Assembly (NCBI GenBank): GCA_033398695.1
Contig: CM065812.1
Location: 138,514,858 to 138,578,857 of the forward strand
DNA length: 64,000 bases
From: Orobanche coerulescens
Taxonomy: Eukaryota; Streptophyta; Magnoliopsida; Lamiales; Orobanchaceae
Direction of reading: 5' to 3'
Part shown: one piece after another, positions 45,071 through 57,355 of the stretch
How the letters are laid out: every line of letters begins with the position of its first letter
How positions within the stretch are numbered: position 1 is the stretch's first letter
Position numbers and translations under genes: made by a program
Notes under the pieces: generated by a model
What the model saw: only the letters and a program-made list of their open reading frames with translations
Databases searched by the model: none
Told to the model about the DNA's origin: nothing

Positions 45071-45592
45071 AGAGAAAGGGGGGAGAAAAGTTTTTGTTCT
45101 TACCTAGAGACTAAGTCGAACGTCGATCGGCACACAAAGCTTCAAGAAAATTCAGCTTTGTCTTCTTCTCAGGCAAAGACGCATAAAGATCTAACCCCAG
45201 AAGCCCTAGCCCCTTTTATAGGCGAGAGCAGGGATTTCTGGGCAAATAAGCAGAATCTCGAGGGCTGAAGTGCAACCGTCGGATAAGTTGCATTTAATGC
45301 CGCCCTCGAAATCCGCGTGTGCGTCGTTTCGAGGGCACGCCAAACGACAAGTCTGACAAAACCATCGGACTCCCCCAACGGGAGCGCGACACGTGCCCCA
45401 GTGACGTTTCAAAGCCCACTTCCACTTCCTGCTCTTTTCAGCATCCGGGGAGGTCGTCCAAATTCGAAATCAGTTCGTTCGGGAGACGATCATCTGCTTA
45501 ATAAATAGATGAGTCGCTCATCTAAAACAAGCGATCGCCAGCAGAGCCACCTCACCCCACGTCTTCAACATCGGAGCGAGCTTGGGGGCAAT
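45071..45592. other. Tat-1 spacer between the antisense gene and 3' LTR, with polypurine tract
   Basis: No credible ORF. In antisense direction this is the presumed promoter and 5' UTR of the antisense gene. The polypurine tract CTTGGGGGCAAT ends at 45592, directly before the LTR start. Confidence 0.6.
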
Positions 45593-45623
45593 TGTTGTTC
45601 AGTGATTTATACGCCTCGATGGC
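45593..45623 (+). repeat. Tat-1 3' LTR stub
   Basis: TGTTGTTCAGTGATTTATAC and the following bases match the start of the 5' LTR (1927-1957) with a few changes. The match ends at ATGGC (45619-45623), where the sequence switches to Copia-B internal DNA. Confidence 0.85.
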
Positions 45624-47602
45624 CAAGGCAGAAGCAGCAGCCCAGACAACATGCCCACTATTATCAAAAACTCCCCAAAAACAGATTTCAAAATGGGAGG
45701 GGCAAATGGAAACCTCAAGGTTATCCTAATTTTCAAAATGAACAAGTGTGGAGACCTCAAATATTTAATAAATGGTCTCAGCCAAGGTTTAGAAATGTCC
45801 CACACTACCAATATTATGAGGCATATCCGGTATACAATCCTAACAGAGGATATAGACCCAGACCTTACACACCTTATAGGGGTAATAATAAAAATAATCA
45901 CAATCCAAGGAGAAATCAATTCTCCAGGAAACCCTCTAACCCTAGAGGACCCACACAGATTTGGGTACCTAAATCTCTACTTGTAGTATTGCAGAAGAGG
46001 TGGAATGACTACTACCACATCTCCACAAATTCAAACTTTGGAGGTGAAGAATGGTTTGTAGATTCCGGATGCTCGAGGCACATGACCGGGAACAAGAAGG
46101 TGCAGACAAAATATTCCAAAGAAAGGGGTCCATACGTAACCTTTGGAGATAGCTCTAGGGGATAAACAAAGGGCTTTGGAGAGTTGCACCGAGGAAATAT
46201 CATTATATCCAAAGTTCACTATGTCAAAGGGCTCAAGTATAATCTCCTGAGCATAAGCCAGTTTTGTGATGAAAAGAATCTAGTAGTCTTCACCATTTGG
46301 AAATGTATGGTGATAGATATCCTATCTGGAGAGGTGAAGCTACAGGGATTCAGAAGGAGAGATGTCTACATGATAGATTGGAACATAGGAACCCCTAATA
46401 CCTGTTTTCTATCTAAGACAATAGCTGAGAATGGATGGCTGTGGCACAAAAGATGATGTCACCTAAACTTCAAAGCCATCAACAAGATTAGTTCTCAGAA
46501 GCTGGTCAGAGGACTTCCAGAAGAAGCATTCAAGAAGAAAGCTCTCTGTGATGCGTGTCAGAAAGGAAAGCAGACCAGAGCATCATTCAAGCCAGTCCAG
46601 CCTATAGCTCTCACATCGAGGATCTTAGATCTACTCCATATGGATCTATTTGGCCTTATCAAGCCAAGGACTCTAAGTGGTAGAAAGCATGCTCTAGTAG
46701 TAGTGAATGACTACTAAAGGTACACATGGATTATCTTCTTGTATAAGAAGAGTGAAACCTTGACCAAGCTACCTTAGCTGCTGAGAAGGATCCAAAATGA
46801 GAAATCCCTCTCAATCATCAAGATCAGATCATATAGAGGAGGTGAATTTCTCAACAAGGCGATTACTGATTACAGCGATCAAAATGGAATCCAGCATGAG
46901 CTCTCTACAGCCAGGACTCCCCAGCAGAATGGTGTTGCCGAAAGAAGAAACAGAACCTTAAAGGAAGCAGCCAGGTCTATGATTGCAGAAGCAGACCTGC
47001 CCAAGAGGTTCTGGGCTGAAGCTGTCAACACAGCTTGTCATACCCAGAACAGGAGTATGATAGTATGGAGACATGGCAAAACTCCCTATGAGGATTGGAA
47101 TGGTAGAACACCTACAGTTGCTTATTTTCATATGTTTGGTTGTAAGTGTTTCATCCACAACAACGGTAAAACCCAACTAAATGCCTTTGGTGTTAAAACT
47201 GATGATGGTCTCTTTATAGGATATTCACAAAGAAGCAAGGCATATAGAGTCTTTAACAAAAGAACCTTAGTTGTGGAGGAAACACCTCATGTTGTATTTG
47301 ATGAATCTACCGTTGAGTACAGGAAACAAGTAGAGCTAATTGAGGATAAGCTCAAATCCGCAACCCTCGAAGAAGTCATTGTACATGACACAGGAATGGT
47401 GGACTCATCTGCAGATCAGCTTGAAGACCCATCTGTAGCTGATGAAGACCCAACTGCAGATCAGACAGGACCATCAAACCTACCTGATCCAGTTGTTGCT
47501 GATGAAGATCAAACTGTAGTTGATAAAGACTCATCTGCAGACCAGATCATATCCCAACCTGCATATGACAAGACGGTAGCTAATGTCAAAATAGGGAGAA
47601 TT
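45624..47602 (+). pseudogene. Copia-B protease-integrase region (copy 2)
   Basis: Homologous to 27602-27687 plus 37267-39159. The linker is open for longer than in copy 1 (45509-46165 has no stop at the position of 37420). The protease active site WFVDSGCSRHMTGNK, zinc site and DLFGLIKP core are present. The catalytic Glu of integrase is retained here (NGVAERRNRTL), unlike copy 1. Private lesions include a stop at 46456 and another near 46716. The terminal frame 46979-47608 ends in the same ADQ/EDP acidic tail, again with no RT before the LTR, so the RT loss predates the duplication. Confidence 0.88.
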
Positions 47603-49046
47603 TGTTAGGAATACTTGTTAGATTTTGATGATGTCATTATTGTAATTCAAATGTTTATTACTTGGCAAAAATGTAAGGAAGAACCAAATGAGTATCTTCC
47701 ATAGGCCAAATTATGTTAAGTTAAATACTTGGCAAAATGTAAGGAAGAACCAAATGAGTATCTTCTATAGGCCAAATAAATTAGGCTCAAATCGGCTAAG
47801 TACAAAGGTACAAATAAGTACATCAGATAAGTACAACCGAGTCAGTTCAGAGAAGTTCTGGTCAACAAAAATTCATCAGAGATGTTTGACCAGACTATCG
47901 TCAAGTGATCAGCAGACTAAGTCATCTGAAGTGTGACCATCAGACAAGTCAAAATTTTTCAAGTCATAAGACTCCAGACAAGTCATCTGATCAGGCGAGT
48001 CTCAAACAGTCATCGACAGAGAAGTCCAAACTGCAGAGAAGATGACTGTACATCAGCCAACTTGACTTATAAGAGATCAGCCAAGTACTCCAAAGTCCAC
48101 GTCAGCATGCGTTTAATAGTCAAATATTATGGAAAGTCACATGCAAGTGTGAAGAGACAAATTGGAGAGATTCCCGCAAGGATATGAATTAAATAATTCA
48201 TCCAGACCTACCACTGAAGACTTTAATCTTATTGTATTCAAAAGATTCGGCGCCTCACATGCAAGGTCTTCACAACAGTCGAAAGATGGATTAAAATATA
48301 GAAATCCAGCCTTGCAACATTCAGAAAAATAAACAAAGAAGTCTATTTCTCCAACGGACGGATTTGTTACAAGATTTGCAATGGCTATGAAGAATGCTCA
48401 AGGATCGACACTTATATATATCCGAAGATTTGAAGATGAGCAGTACGATGCGAACAAAACTCTCAAGCGATCAAAGTTATCAAAGCAATCAAAGCAATCA
48501 CATAGCATCGTGAAAAGAGCAGTACTCGAAATTCTTATTTCAAAAATTCTCTTAGTTGGAGAAGACAAACACTCTTGTCTTAAAACCTGAGTTCGGGGTA
48601 CTTCACTGGTTGAAGTTGCGAGACTGATAGGCATCCCAGGATTTGAAGAATCAAGTGGTGCTAGGCAGTCAAAGAGGAGTTGCAACGACGTGATTTCCAC
48701 TGGTTGGAAGTTGTTGTAGCTAAGTAGTATAATCACTGTAATATTTATCACTGGTTGAGAATTATAGTGGATTCATCTCCAACTGGTTTGGATAAAGTGG
48801 ATTAGTATAGGATTACCCCACCTCTGAGACCACTATAAATTGCCTGCGTGTTTCTTGTTTTGACATCATACTTAACTGTTGCATTCATTCATTACTGTTC
48901 CATTGCTTAGTCTTGATTTCGTCATCAGCTGATTTCCGCATATCTATCAGCTGAGAAACTCACTCTTCGTGAAAAAGAGTTTAAGAGTTTCAATAAGTCT
49001 ATTCACCCCCCCTCTAGACTTATTCCTGGACGACTTGTGACCCATA
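47603..49046 (+). repeat. Copia-B 3' LTR (copy 2)
   Basis: Matches 39160-40604, including the roughly 66-bp tandem duplication, and is followed by the same AAAGA (49047-49051) and Tat pol. The terminal CA has become TA (GTGACCCATA). Confidence 0.9.
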
Positions 49047-50602
49047 AAAGACCTTGCCGAGACGTTCGCCATTCTCGAGAAATTCAACATGAAACTGAAC
49101 CCCAAGAAATGCAACTTCGGGGTAAGCTCCAGAAAGTTCCTGGGGCACATCGTGAGCCAAAGGGGGATCGAAGCGAACCCCACCAAGATCCAGGCGATCC
49201 TCGACATGCAGGAGCCACGGAATGTCAAACAGGTGCAATGTCTCACGGGTTGTCTAGCAGCCCTTAACCATTTCATTTCTTGGCTCGGAGACAAAAGCAA
49301 GCCATTCTTCGCCACCATAAAGAATAAGAAATTTGCATGGACGAAGGAAAGCCAAATGGCGTTCGCCAAAATCAAGGAGTATCTGTCTAATCCCCAAATT
49401 TTGGCGAAACCAATCCCCGGCAAAAAGCTATTCCTCTACCTGGCAGCCTCGGAGGTCGCGCTGAGCGTTGTATTAGTGCGAGTAGAGGGGCAAGCCCACT
49501 TGCCGATCTACTTCGTCAGTCAAGCGCTTCATGACGCGAAAACGCGTTACACGCCTCTGGAGAAGCTCGCCTACGCATTAGTCATAAGTGTTCGCAAGCT
49601 GAGGGCCTACTTCTTCGAACACCAAGTGGAGGTTCTGACGACTCTCCATCTAAGGCAAGTTCTGCACCGGCCAGACACCAACGGGCGACTCCTCAAGTGG
49701 TCACTGGAGATCGCCCAATATGGTGTCACGTACGCTCCTCGCACGGTGATCAAAGGCCAAGCTCTGGCGGATTTCGTGGTGGAATTAACGTTCCTGCCCA
49801 GTCTGACCCAGGTAGGCCGTCCTGCCTGGAAATTGTACGTAGATGGCTCGACGACCAGCTCGCGAGCAGGGGCAGGGATTGTCCTCATCAACCCCGACGG
49901 CCTTTCGGATTCCGTGCGACCAACAATGAAGCCGAGTACAAAGCCCTGGTAGGTGGGCTCGATCTAGCACTCGCCGTGGACGTGCGCCGCCTCCACATCT
50001 TCATGGACTCCCTCTTGGTCGTGAACCAAGTCAAAGGGGAATATGAGGCGCGCGGTGAACAGATGATCAAATATCAAGAATTGGTCGCCGAAATGTGCAC
50101 AAAGTTTGAAGAAGTGCTGATCGAACAAGTCCCGAGAGAGCACAACTCCCAGGCTGATGGCCTATCCAAACTCACATCGTAAGATGGGGCGGCAGACTTC
50201 TCTAACATCCAAATCACGAAGTCAACAAATTCGGCGATCGACAGAAGCCTGGTCACCACAGTTGTCATTGCCGAACAGAACTGGATGACTCCATTCGTTA
50301 AATACTTGAAGAACGGAACGGTCCCCACAGATCGGATCAAAGCTCGCCAGCTTCACCTCCGAGCAACCAGATACACCCTATTGGACGACCGGATTTACAA
50401 GCGAGCTTTCAGCCTTCCTCTCCTCAAATGCATTACGCCAGAGGAAGGCCGACTTGTTTTAGCCAAAATCCATGACGGGATCTGTGGAAATCACGCTGGA
50501 GGGCAAGCTCTCATCCACAAGACGACCAGGCAAGGCTTTTTCTGGCCTACCCTAAAAAAAGACGTGATCGCCTACGCCCGATCTTGTCACAGGTGTCAAG
50601 TA
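49047..50602 (+). pseudogene. Tat pol, RT thumb to integrase N-terminus (copy 2)
   Basis: One 287-residue frame (49089-49952) covers the RT thumb, RNase H (LYLAASEVALSVVLVRVEGQ, FVSQALHDAKTRYTPLEKLAYALV, HRPDTNGRLLKWSLEIAQYGV) and the start of the archaeal-type RNase H (KLYVDGSTTSSRAGAG), free of the two lesions found in copy 1. The shared frameshift at the RATNNEAEY block is present. A private TAA stop is near 50180. The integrase N-terminus (HDGICGNHAGG, CHRCQ) follows, and the frame is cut at 50602 by Tekay-2. Overall this copy is better preserved than copy 1. Confidence 0.9.
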
Positions 50603-50954
50603 TGTAATACCCGGTTGAATTCATTCATTTTCATTCAGTAATTATCAGTCTGTAATTGTCACTCAGTAATTCTCACTCATGAATAATCACTCATCATTCA
50701 TGAATCACTCATTTGCGTTCAATGTTGGCATGTTGTAATCGTATATCAGTTACCGATCGTCATTTTATCTCCGTTTTTAGATCGAGACGGGAGTATTATC
50801 ATGTTCATTGTGATTGATAGCCTTGTACTGAGAGTATCATCTTTGGCTCGTGTTAGACTTGTTCACTTTCACATTCGTATGATATGTCGGATCATTCATC
50901 AGTCGTAGCGAGGAATCGGAATTATCGGATTGATTCACCTTGGCCAGCATCGAG

Positions 50955-51517
50955 TTACGGCCGTAAGGTTCTGGGATACGGCCGTAAGTCAGCGGGTACG
51001 GCCGTAAGGCTGTCCGGTTACGGCCGTAAGTGGTCCAGCAGTCGCCTGCATTATGGCCGAAGGTGAGTTACGGCCGTAAGGAAGGTGAGATACGGCCGTA
51101 AGTGGTGTTCGTAAATTTTGGGTGTTGCCGACCAAGGGTGACTTACGGCCGTAAGGGTTGCGGCATACGGCCGTAAGTCGAGGCAGGTACGGCCGTAAGG
51201 CTTGGCCGGATACGGCCGTACGCTGCAGGATGGATGTCCGGTCATTTTTGACGAAGGCGGGTTACGCCCGTAAGGTTGGCCGGATACGGCCGTATCATCC
51301 GAGTTACGGCCGTAAGGTGTGCGGTACGGCCGTAAGGTCAGCCGGGTGTTTTGACGAAGGCGAGTTACGCCCGTAACTAAGGAACGGTTACGGCCGTAAG
51401 TCTGTCGGCAGGCTTTCGGATGAAGCCGAGTTACGGCCGTACGAGTTGGCCGGTTACGGCCGTAAGGCCATTGACTTGTAAAGTTACGGCCGTAAGAGGG
51501 CCGAGTTACGGCCGTAA
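50955..51517. repeat. TTACGGCCGTAA palindrome array in the Tekay-2 5' LTR
   Basis: Eighteen exact TACGGCCGTA cores in 563 bp, mostly as the perfect 12-bp palindrome TTACGGCCGTAA or with one flank changed, plus two TTACGCCCGTAA variants. Spacing is irregular, commonly 18-40 bp. The last unit ends 11 bp before the TATA box. Confidence 0.95.
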
Positions 51518-51528
51518 CTTCCGGCAGT

Positions 51529-51537
51529 ATATATGGT
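51529..51537 (+). promoter_or_regulatory. Putative TATA box of the Tekay-2 5' LTR
   Basis: TATATATGG directly after the palindrome array; the right LTR has TATATATAG at 59329-59337. Confidence 0.65.
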
Positions 51538-53205
51538 TTGGCCGGGACACTTTTTCCTCATTTTCTTCATTTTCACTTCCTTCTTCCTTTTGTCCGAGAG
51601 AGAGCTTGGGAGAGGGATTCTTCCTTCATCAAACACTTGAGTACTTGAGTTTCTTCAATTCCATTCAATCATATAGCTCGGATACTCGTTTTAACTCGTG
51701 TTCATCGGATCGAAGTGGTTGGATCTTCAAGAGGTAATTTCTTCAACACCTTGGATTTCGATTTTGTGTTGAGATATGATGTTTTGGACGTTATAATCAT
51801 GTTATATGAAGGGATATGTATATGATTATGAGTTTGTATAAGGATTCATTGGATTATTGAGGGATTATTCAAGAACACTTTGATTATCGAGTTGAAATTG
51901 GGGGTTTTCGTTTAATTGTTGTTATAATCACGTTTTTGGATATTCATAACGGATTATTGATCGTATTGGAGATGTTTTGTTGATTTGAAACACTTCTTGG
52001 GGATTTGAGGTTGGTATTGTTGAGTTTTAGTTGTAATCAATCGTAGTTGGCCTCAAAGTGTTCGATATAATGCCCCAATGAACTTGGTTTAATCGTATCG
52101 ACGTCTTGAGTTCGTTATATTCGTGTTTGATTCGTATATTGAGCGAGTTGTTGGATATTGTGTTATTCAAGGTTGTTCGAGCGACCGATATTTCATTTAG
52201 GACGTTGTTCGTGGACGGACATTCATCATCGGTATTGTGTAAGTTAATTCTTACTCGGTTAAAAGGATATTCATTCCTTTTGTCGTTGTTCATTCATAAT
52301 CATAACTCATTCATCATTGTATTAATCGTATCAAAACTCGTCATTGTCAATTAATCACCTCAGTCATAAGGAACGACGGTTCCGATCATTTCATTGAGCT
52401 AACATTCATTTCACCATCATTCAATCTTGGTGAGTCATTATTCATTCTCATTGTCACTTTTGTCATATTGTGGCATTCCGGGTCATACTGGCGTGCCGGT
52501 TGGTATGTGTAGGATTTTCATGTCGGGCACATTATAGTCGTGTGTTGGTTGGTGGCCTCACATTGGACTGTGCACACGAGTCGATTGCTCGTGAGACTGA
52601 TTAGGTACAAGACCACGCGTGTTTGATCGTTGGTGGCTTGTGCACGGACACATTTCCATCCCGGACGTAGTGTGGCGCCATTCCTTTGAGCCGTACTGAT
52701 TAGTCGATTCATATAGCATGTTTGATTGCGTATGTTTCGACAAGAATAATTCATAAATTCGTATATATCATGATTGTGTATTTTCAACCCTTGAGGATTG
52801 TTGTTACGTATAATCGACCGCTTTGGGGATATTGTTTCTCGTGTCATGGCAAGGCAAAGGCGCAGGTGAGCACGTTGACGGCGAGGAGTCCCAATGATAC
52901 TAGAAAGGGGCCCAAATTGCCTGGGCTTATTTATTCGATCGTTTATGTTTCCTTTATTTATTCCATTGCAGACATTCCGTTTGAATACTCATTTCATTCA
53001 GTGTTGTGTATTTTATCGTCACATAAAATACACATGTATTCTATTTTATCCTGGGTGTGTTGTATGAAACTCCTAATCGGAGTAATTGATGTAGAAATGT
53101 GGTTGGTACTACATTTACCCCGTAATTCATCCGTTTTCATTCGCTGGTGGGTCCTGGTCGGGGTCCACAGACCGTAATATCCGCCTAGTTTGGGGTGTTA
53201 CGAGT

Positions 53206-53217
53206 TGGTATCGGAGC
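53206..53217 (+). other. Tekay-2 primer-binding site
   Basis: TGGTATCGGAGC three bases after the LTR end, similar to the initiator Met tRNA complement. Confidence 0.87.
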
Positions 53218-53690
53218 GTGGTTTTGAATACTACCTTCCGAGTCATGTCTCATTTGAAATCGTCATCGGGCTAGTATCATTGGACTTTCGCCACGTGTGA
53301 CTGTGCGAATGCCGAGCCAATCAGACCGAAAGAACTGTAAGACTTCTATCGCCATGGTATAATTTCTGGCAATTTTCATTCATTCATAATTTATCAGTTA
53401 ACAATCCTCAAACATCATTTTCATTTTGACCAGAACGGTCATTTTAACTCATTAATCACTCAATTCATTTCATTACTCGGTTGTTAATCTGGAAGATCAT
53501 ATAATAAATCTTGTTAACTTGTTCAAGATAATCATTTCAATAACTTCATCAGATAATCATGTCACATCAATCAATCATTCATGTAATCGCTGTATTTGAG
53601 CGCGTATGCTCATTTTCATCATTTCATAATATAATCATAATGTGATACTCATGCGAGATGTATAACCATCATATGACTTTCCACTTCAGT

Positions 53691-54800
53691 ATGGAAAGGG
53701 CTGGCAGAGGACGTGGAGGACGAGGCCGTGGAGCGAGCCGAATCCCGAGAACTCGTGCGAATACCGTCTGCAAATGCCGTGAATAATGCTAACTCATCGA
53801 AAATGACGCCGCCACTCACTCACCTCGACGCGATCATTCATCGTCAGTGAGTCGTACCGGACACGGCTCGGTCGAGGGTGTTCGGTCCGACCCACTCGCA
53901 TTTATGCTGGGAATGATGGCCCAAATGACCCAGATGGCTCTGTTGATGGAGACGATGCATAACTCCGTCAATCAGAATCAGCAGGCTCCTCCGCCGCCAC
54001 CTCAGAGGCAAGAGAGGGGTGTAAGCAATATCATTAGTGATATCTCTCGCCGCGACCACCTACTTTTGAGGGCTCATCCGAGCCGGCGGATATTGTTCAC
54101 CGGCTTGAGCATTTTGAGAAGTTATTTGCTATGGTGGATTGCCCCGAAGGGCATAAAGTTTCGATTGCGGCTTACTATCTCGGTAAGAGCGCTCATTCAT
54201 GGTGGTTATCGTTGAAGCCCACAGACGGAACATGTACTTGGGATCGATTCAAGACTCTCATGATGGAGAGGTACTATCCGTCCCCACTCGGGGAGGCCAA
54301 GTTGTCGGAATTACTCACTCCCGACCTTTCGACGGATGATGACGTTCTCGCCTCGCCGAAAAATTTCAGAACTTCTTCCGTTCGCCTCATCTATCATTCA
54401 CTCGAAGCGGACAAGATCAAGTATTTCAAAGAGGTCAAACCCCGTATGAGACTTGATTGCTTAATCATAACCGTACCACTGCCGAGTTCATTGAGAAAGC
54501 TCTCACTTACGAGCTTACGGCTAAGGAAATTGCTAAGCAAAGAACCTTCGTCGCTAGCAAGAAGTCCAAGAACCGTAATCGGCCTGACGGAGTCGTGCCA
54601 CTTTCAAGAAACCACGTGCGGGCTCTACTTTTTCCGAGCGACTCCCCGGCGTCTAAACCCGCGGAATCTCGCCGCGAGCGGCCGTTCGCCATCACTTGTT
54701 TCAACTGTGAGGAACAGTGGTCATTTCGGCACTAAGTGTCCGAAAGGTCATCACGTGCCACAATCGTGGGATTGCCGGGCATAGGGCCCGTTTTGCCGTA
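53691..54800 (+). pseudogene. Tekay-2 gag, frameshifted
   Basis: ATG at 53691 starts MERAGRGRGGRGRGAS, an Arg-Gly-rich N-terminus like that of Tekay-1. Later segments in different frames show FMLGMMAQMTQMALLMETMH, then AKLSELLTPDLS and ALTYELTAKEIAKQRTF, and a split zinc knuckle (ITCFNCEE, then GHFGTKCPKG in another frame) around 54690-54745. At least three frameshifts occur in about 1 kb. Many are single-base losses in short G or C doublets, unusual for an element whose LTRs are otherwise so alike. Confidence 0.8.
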
Positions 54801-55028
54801 GGGACTTTAAACCCACTCCGGCGTCATCTCAAGCCCTGTGTCATTCAGGTGCGTAATCAAAGCACTCGGTCGGCTCGTTCAAGACGACAGGAGCTAAAGG
54901 CGGAGCCAAGAGCTATCGACGGGAGCGTCCGGTTCGGCGGCCGGCAAGCCCCGAATTTATGAGATGAAGAAGACCGATGATCCCGAGGCCCGAATGATCT
55001 CGGTACACTCGAAATTCTATCTCAACTC

Positions 55029-56180
55029 GTGTGTACCCTTTTTGATACTGGTGCATCTCATTCATTCATTTCCGAGTCATGTTTGAGTAGACTACGTCTG
55101 GGAAGTGCTATTAGTTGTGAGCCTTATGTCATTGGCCTACCTGATGGTAGACGAATTGTCGGAAGTCGTGAGATTCAGAATTGTCCGATTCAGTTTCATG
55201 GTCGTATATGGCCAGCGGACCTAATCGTAGTAGATTTGCCGAGGGACGACGTCATCTTGGGTATTGATTGGATGGATCGTCACGATGCCATCATTAGTGT
55301 CCGAAAGCGTTTGGTCACTATCGTTTCAGACGATGGAGTCGAATGTGTGTTTCAGGGAGGTAATCCCAGCTGTTCTGGTAAAGTCATTAATTTGATGAAA
55401 GCAGTAAGGTTACTCAATCAAGGATGTGTCGGTTATTGGTGCTATATGGCCGAAACCGAGAAATCATCAGTAATGTTAACGGATATTCCGGTGGTGAGGG
55501 AATATGCCGATGTTTTTCCAGACGAGTTACCTGGTTTGCCTCCACAGAGGGATGTGGAATTCACGATTGAGCTGGAGCCTGGTACGTCCCCGATATCGAA
55601 GGCACCGTACCGGATGGCCCCGACCGAAATGCAGGAATTAAAGAACCAACTTGAGGAGTTGTTCGAGAAGGGTTATATCCGACCGAGTGCGTCTCCGTGG
55701 GGAGCACCCGTGTTGTTTGTCAAGAAGAAGGATGGTTCATTTTGTTTGTGTATCGATTATCGGGAGTTGAACAGAGTGACAATCAAGAATAAGTATCCCT
55801 TACCCCATATTGATGATCTTTTAGATCAACTTCAGGGAGCTTCAGTATTTTCCAAGATCGACTTAAGATCTAGATATCACCAGTTGCGGATTCGAGAGTC
55901 GGATATCGCGAGGACGGCGTTTCGAACACGCTATGGTCATTATGAGTTCGTAGTTATGCCGTTCGGGCTAACTAATGCACCTGCGGTATTCATGGAATTG
56001 ATGAATCGGGTTTTCATCGACTTTTTGGACCAGTTTGTTGTTGTCTTCATCGACGATATTTTGATTTATTCTCGTAGCCGAGAGGATCACGAGGTTCATC
56101 TTCATCAGGTTCTCGACGTGTTGAGACGAGAGCAACTTTTTGGAAAGTTTTCCAAGTGCGAGTTACGGATGTCCAAGTGA
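55029..56180 (+). pseudogene. Tekay-2 protease and reverse transcriptase
   Basis: 383-codon frame. Protease active site [12 protein letters not shown] near the start, then [106 protein letters not shown] and catalytic [14 protein letters not shown]. Both catalytic sites are intact. The frame ends at 56180 by a one-base loss just before the thumb. The upstream linker 54801-55028 is open only in fragments. Confidence 0.92.
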
Positions 56181-57355
56181 CTTTTCTCGGACATGTAATT
56201 TCATCGACGGAGTTCGAGTCGACCCTCGAAAACGGAGGCTATCCGAGACCGGTTACCTCCGAAGAATGTTAAGGAAATCCGGAGTTTCCTCGGATTAGCG
56301 GGTTATTACCGGCGATTTGTGGAAGGATTTTCCAAAATTGCTCAACCATTGACGAACCTTTTGCGAAAGGATAAGAAATACACGTGGTCCGACGCGTGTC
56401 GTGAGTTTTGAGGAACTCAAGAGCCGGTTAATGTCAAGACTGTACTTTCCTTGCCGCAGGGACGGAGGGATTTGTGGTTTATAGTGATGCGTCGGACAGG
56501 TCTCGGATGTGTGCTCATGCAGAATGGAAAGGTTATTGCCTATGCTTCACGGCAATTGAGACCTTACGAGGTTAATTATCCGACACACGACTGGAACTAG
56601 CGGTAGTGGTGTTCGCTTTGAAGATTTGGCGTCATTATCTTTATGGCGTTACTTCGATATTCATCGACCATAAGAGTTTAAAGTATATATTTACTCAGAA
56701 GGAGTTAAATATGCGACAGAGACGGTGGTTGGAATTAATCAAAGATTATGATATCGAGATCCTTTACCACCCGGGCAAGGCGAACGTTGTCGCCGATGCC
56801 TTGAGTCGCAAGTCCGTTCAGGAGCAGATGCTTGCTCGTCTAACAGTTCAGAAGGAGCTTCAGCAGGAATTCCTTAGACCCGAGATCGAGGTCTGGCTTC
56901 AGCGAGTTCAGGGACAACTTTGTATGCTAGAGATTTCATCGTCACTCGAGGAGGCAATCCGAGAGAATCAGAGTTCAGACCCTTCATTGATGCGCATCCG
57001 TGAGGATGTGACTCAGGGGAAAGCCCCTGGATTCGTGGTCCACGAGGATGGACTTTTGAGATTTAAGAATCGGTTGTGCGTACCGACAAATGACGAGTTG
57101 AAAAACTCGATTTTGAAGGAAGCTCATGCTACCCCTTATTCTGTTCATCCGGGGTCCAGCAAGATGTACAAGGACTTGAGACAAAATTACTGGTGGAGTA
57201 ATATGAAGCGAGAAGTCGCAGAATTTGTTTCGAGATGCTTAACCTGTCAAGTTAAGATTGAACATCGGCGGCGTGGGTATGTCAAAACCTCTTCCTATTC
57301 CCGAGTGGAAGTGGGAAGACATTTCTATGGATTTCATCACGAGTTTGCCGACTAG
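56181..57355 (+). pseudogene. Tekay-2 RT thumb, RNase H and integrase N-terminus
   Basis: 56181-56605 holds the RT thumb ([18 protein letters not shown] in one frame) and the start of RNase H in several frames. From 56606 a 249-codon frame covers [39 protein letters not shown] (the end of RNase H) and the integrase zinc module with [15 protein letters not shown] and CLTC. The first part of RNase H, with its catalytic Asp, lies in the frameshifted stretch around 56480-56600. Confidence 0.88.

Larger units (their letters stand above)
1927..45623 (+). mobile_element. Tat-lineage Ty3/Gypsy retrotransposon Tat-1, multiply interrupted
   Basis: Host element for most of the nest. The pieces in order are the 5' LTR (1927-2820), a primer-binding site, the gag N-terminus (3139-3684), the protease end and RT (23152-24415), RT/RNase H, archaeal-type RNase H and integrase (40605-43058), 3' tandem repeats, an antisense gene and a 3' LTR stub (45593-45623). 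The second RNase H and the antisense ORF between pol and the 3' LTR are established hallmarks of the Tat/Retand/Ogre group. The gag C-terminus and the start of protease are missing, lost in a deletion at the right edge of the Athila block. Inserted elements account for most of the length. Confidence 0.85.
50603..53202 (+). repeat. Tekay-2 5' LTR
   Basis: TGTAATACCCGG...GGGTGTTACG (the last base is changed from A). Contains the TTACGGCCGTAA array, TATA box at 51529-51537, and R-U5 of about 1.6 kb. Confidence 0.94.

Noticed and set aside
44093..45268. Plus-strand ORFs of 124-223 codons
   Set aside because: They are shadows of the long minus-strand exon 43547-45070, which has the recognisable domain motifs.
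51108..51376. Short ORFs in the Tekay-2 LTR with repeated YGRK/TAV residues
   Set aside because: They are translations of the TTACGGCCGTAA repeat; they recur in both LTRs and lack coding features.
50955..51517. Regularly repeated palindromes with unique spacers, superficially like a CRISPR array
   Set aside because: The units are 10-12 bp, spacing is irregular, the array lies inside the LTR of a plant retrotransposon and recurs in its other LTR, and no cas-like gene exists in the window.
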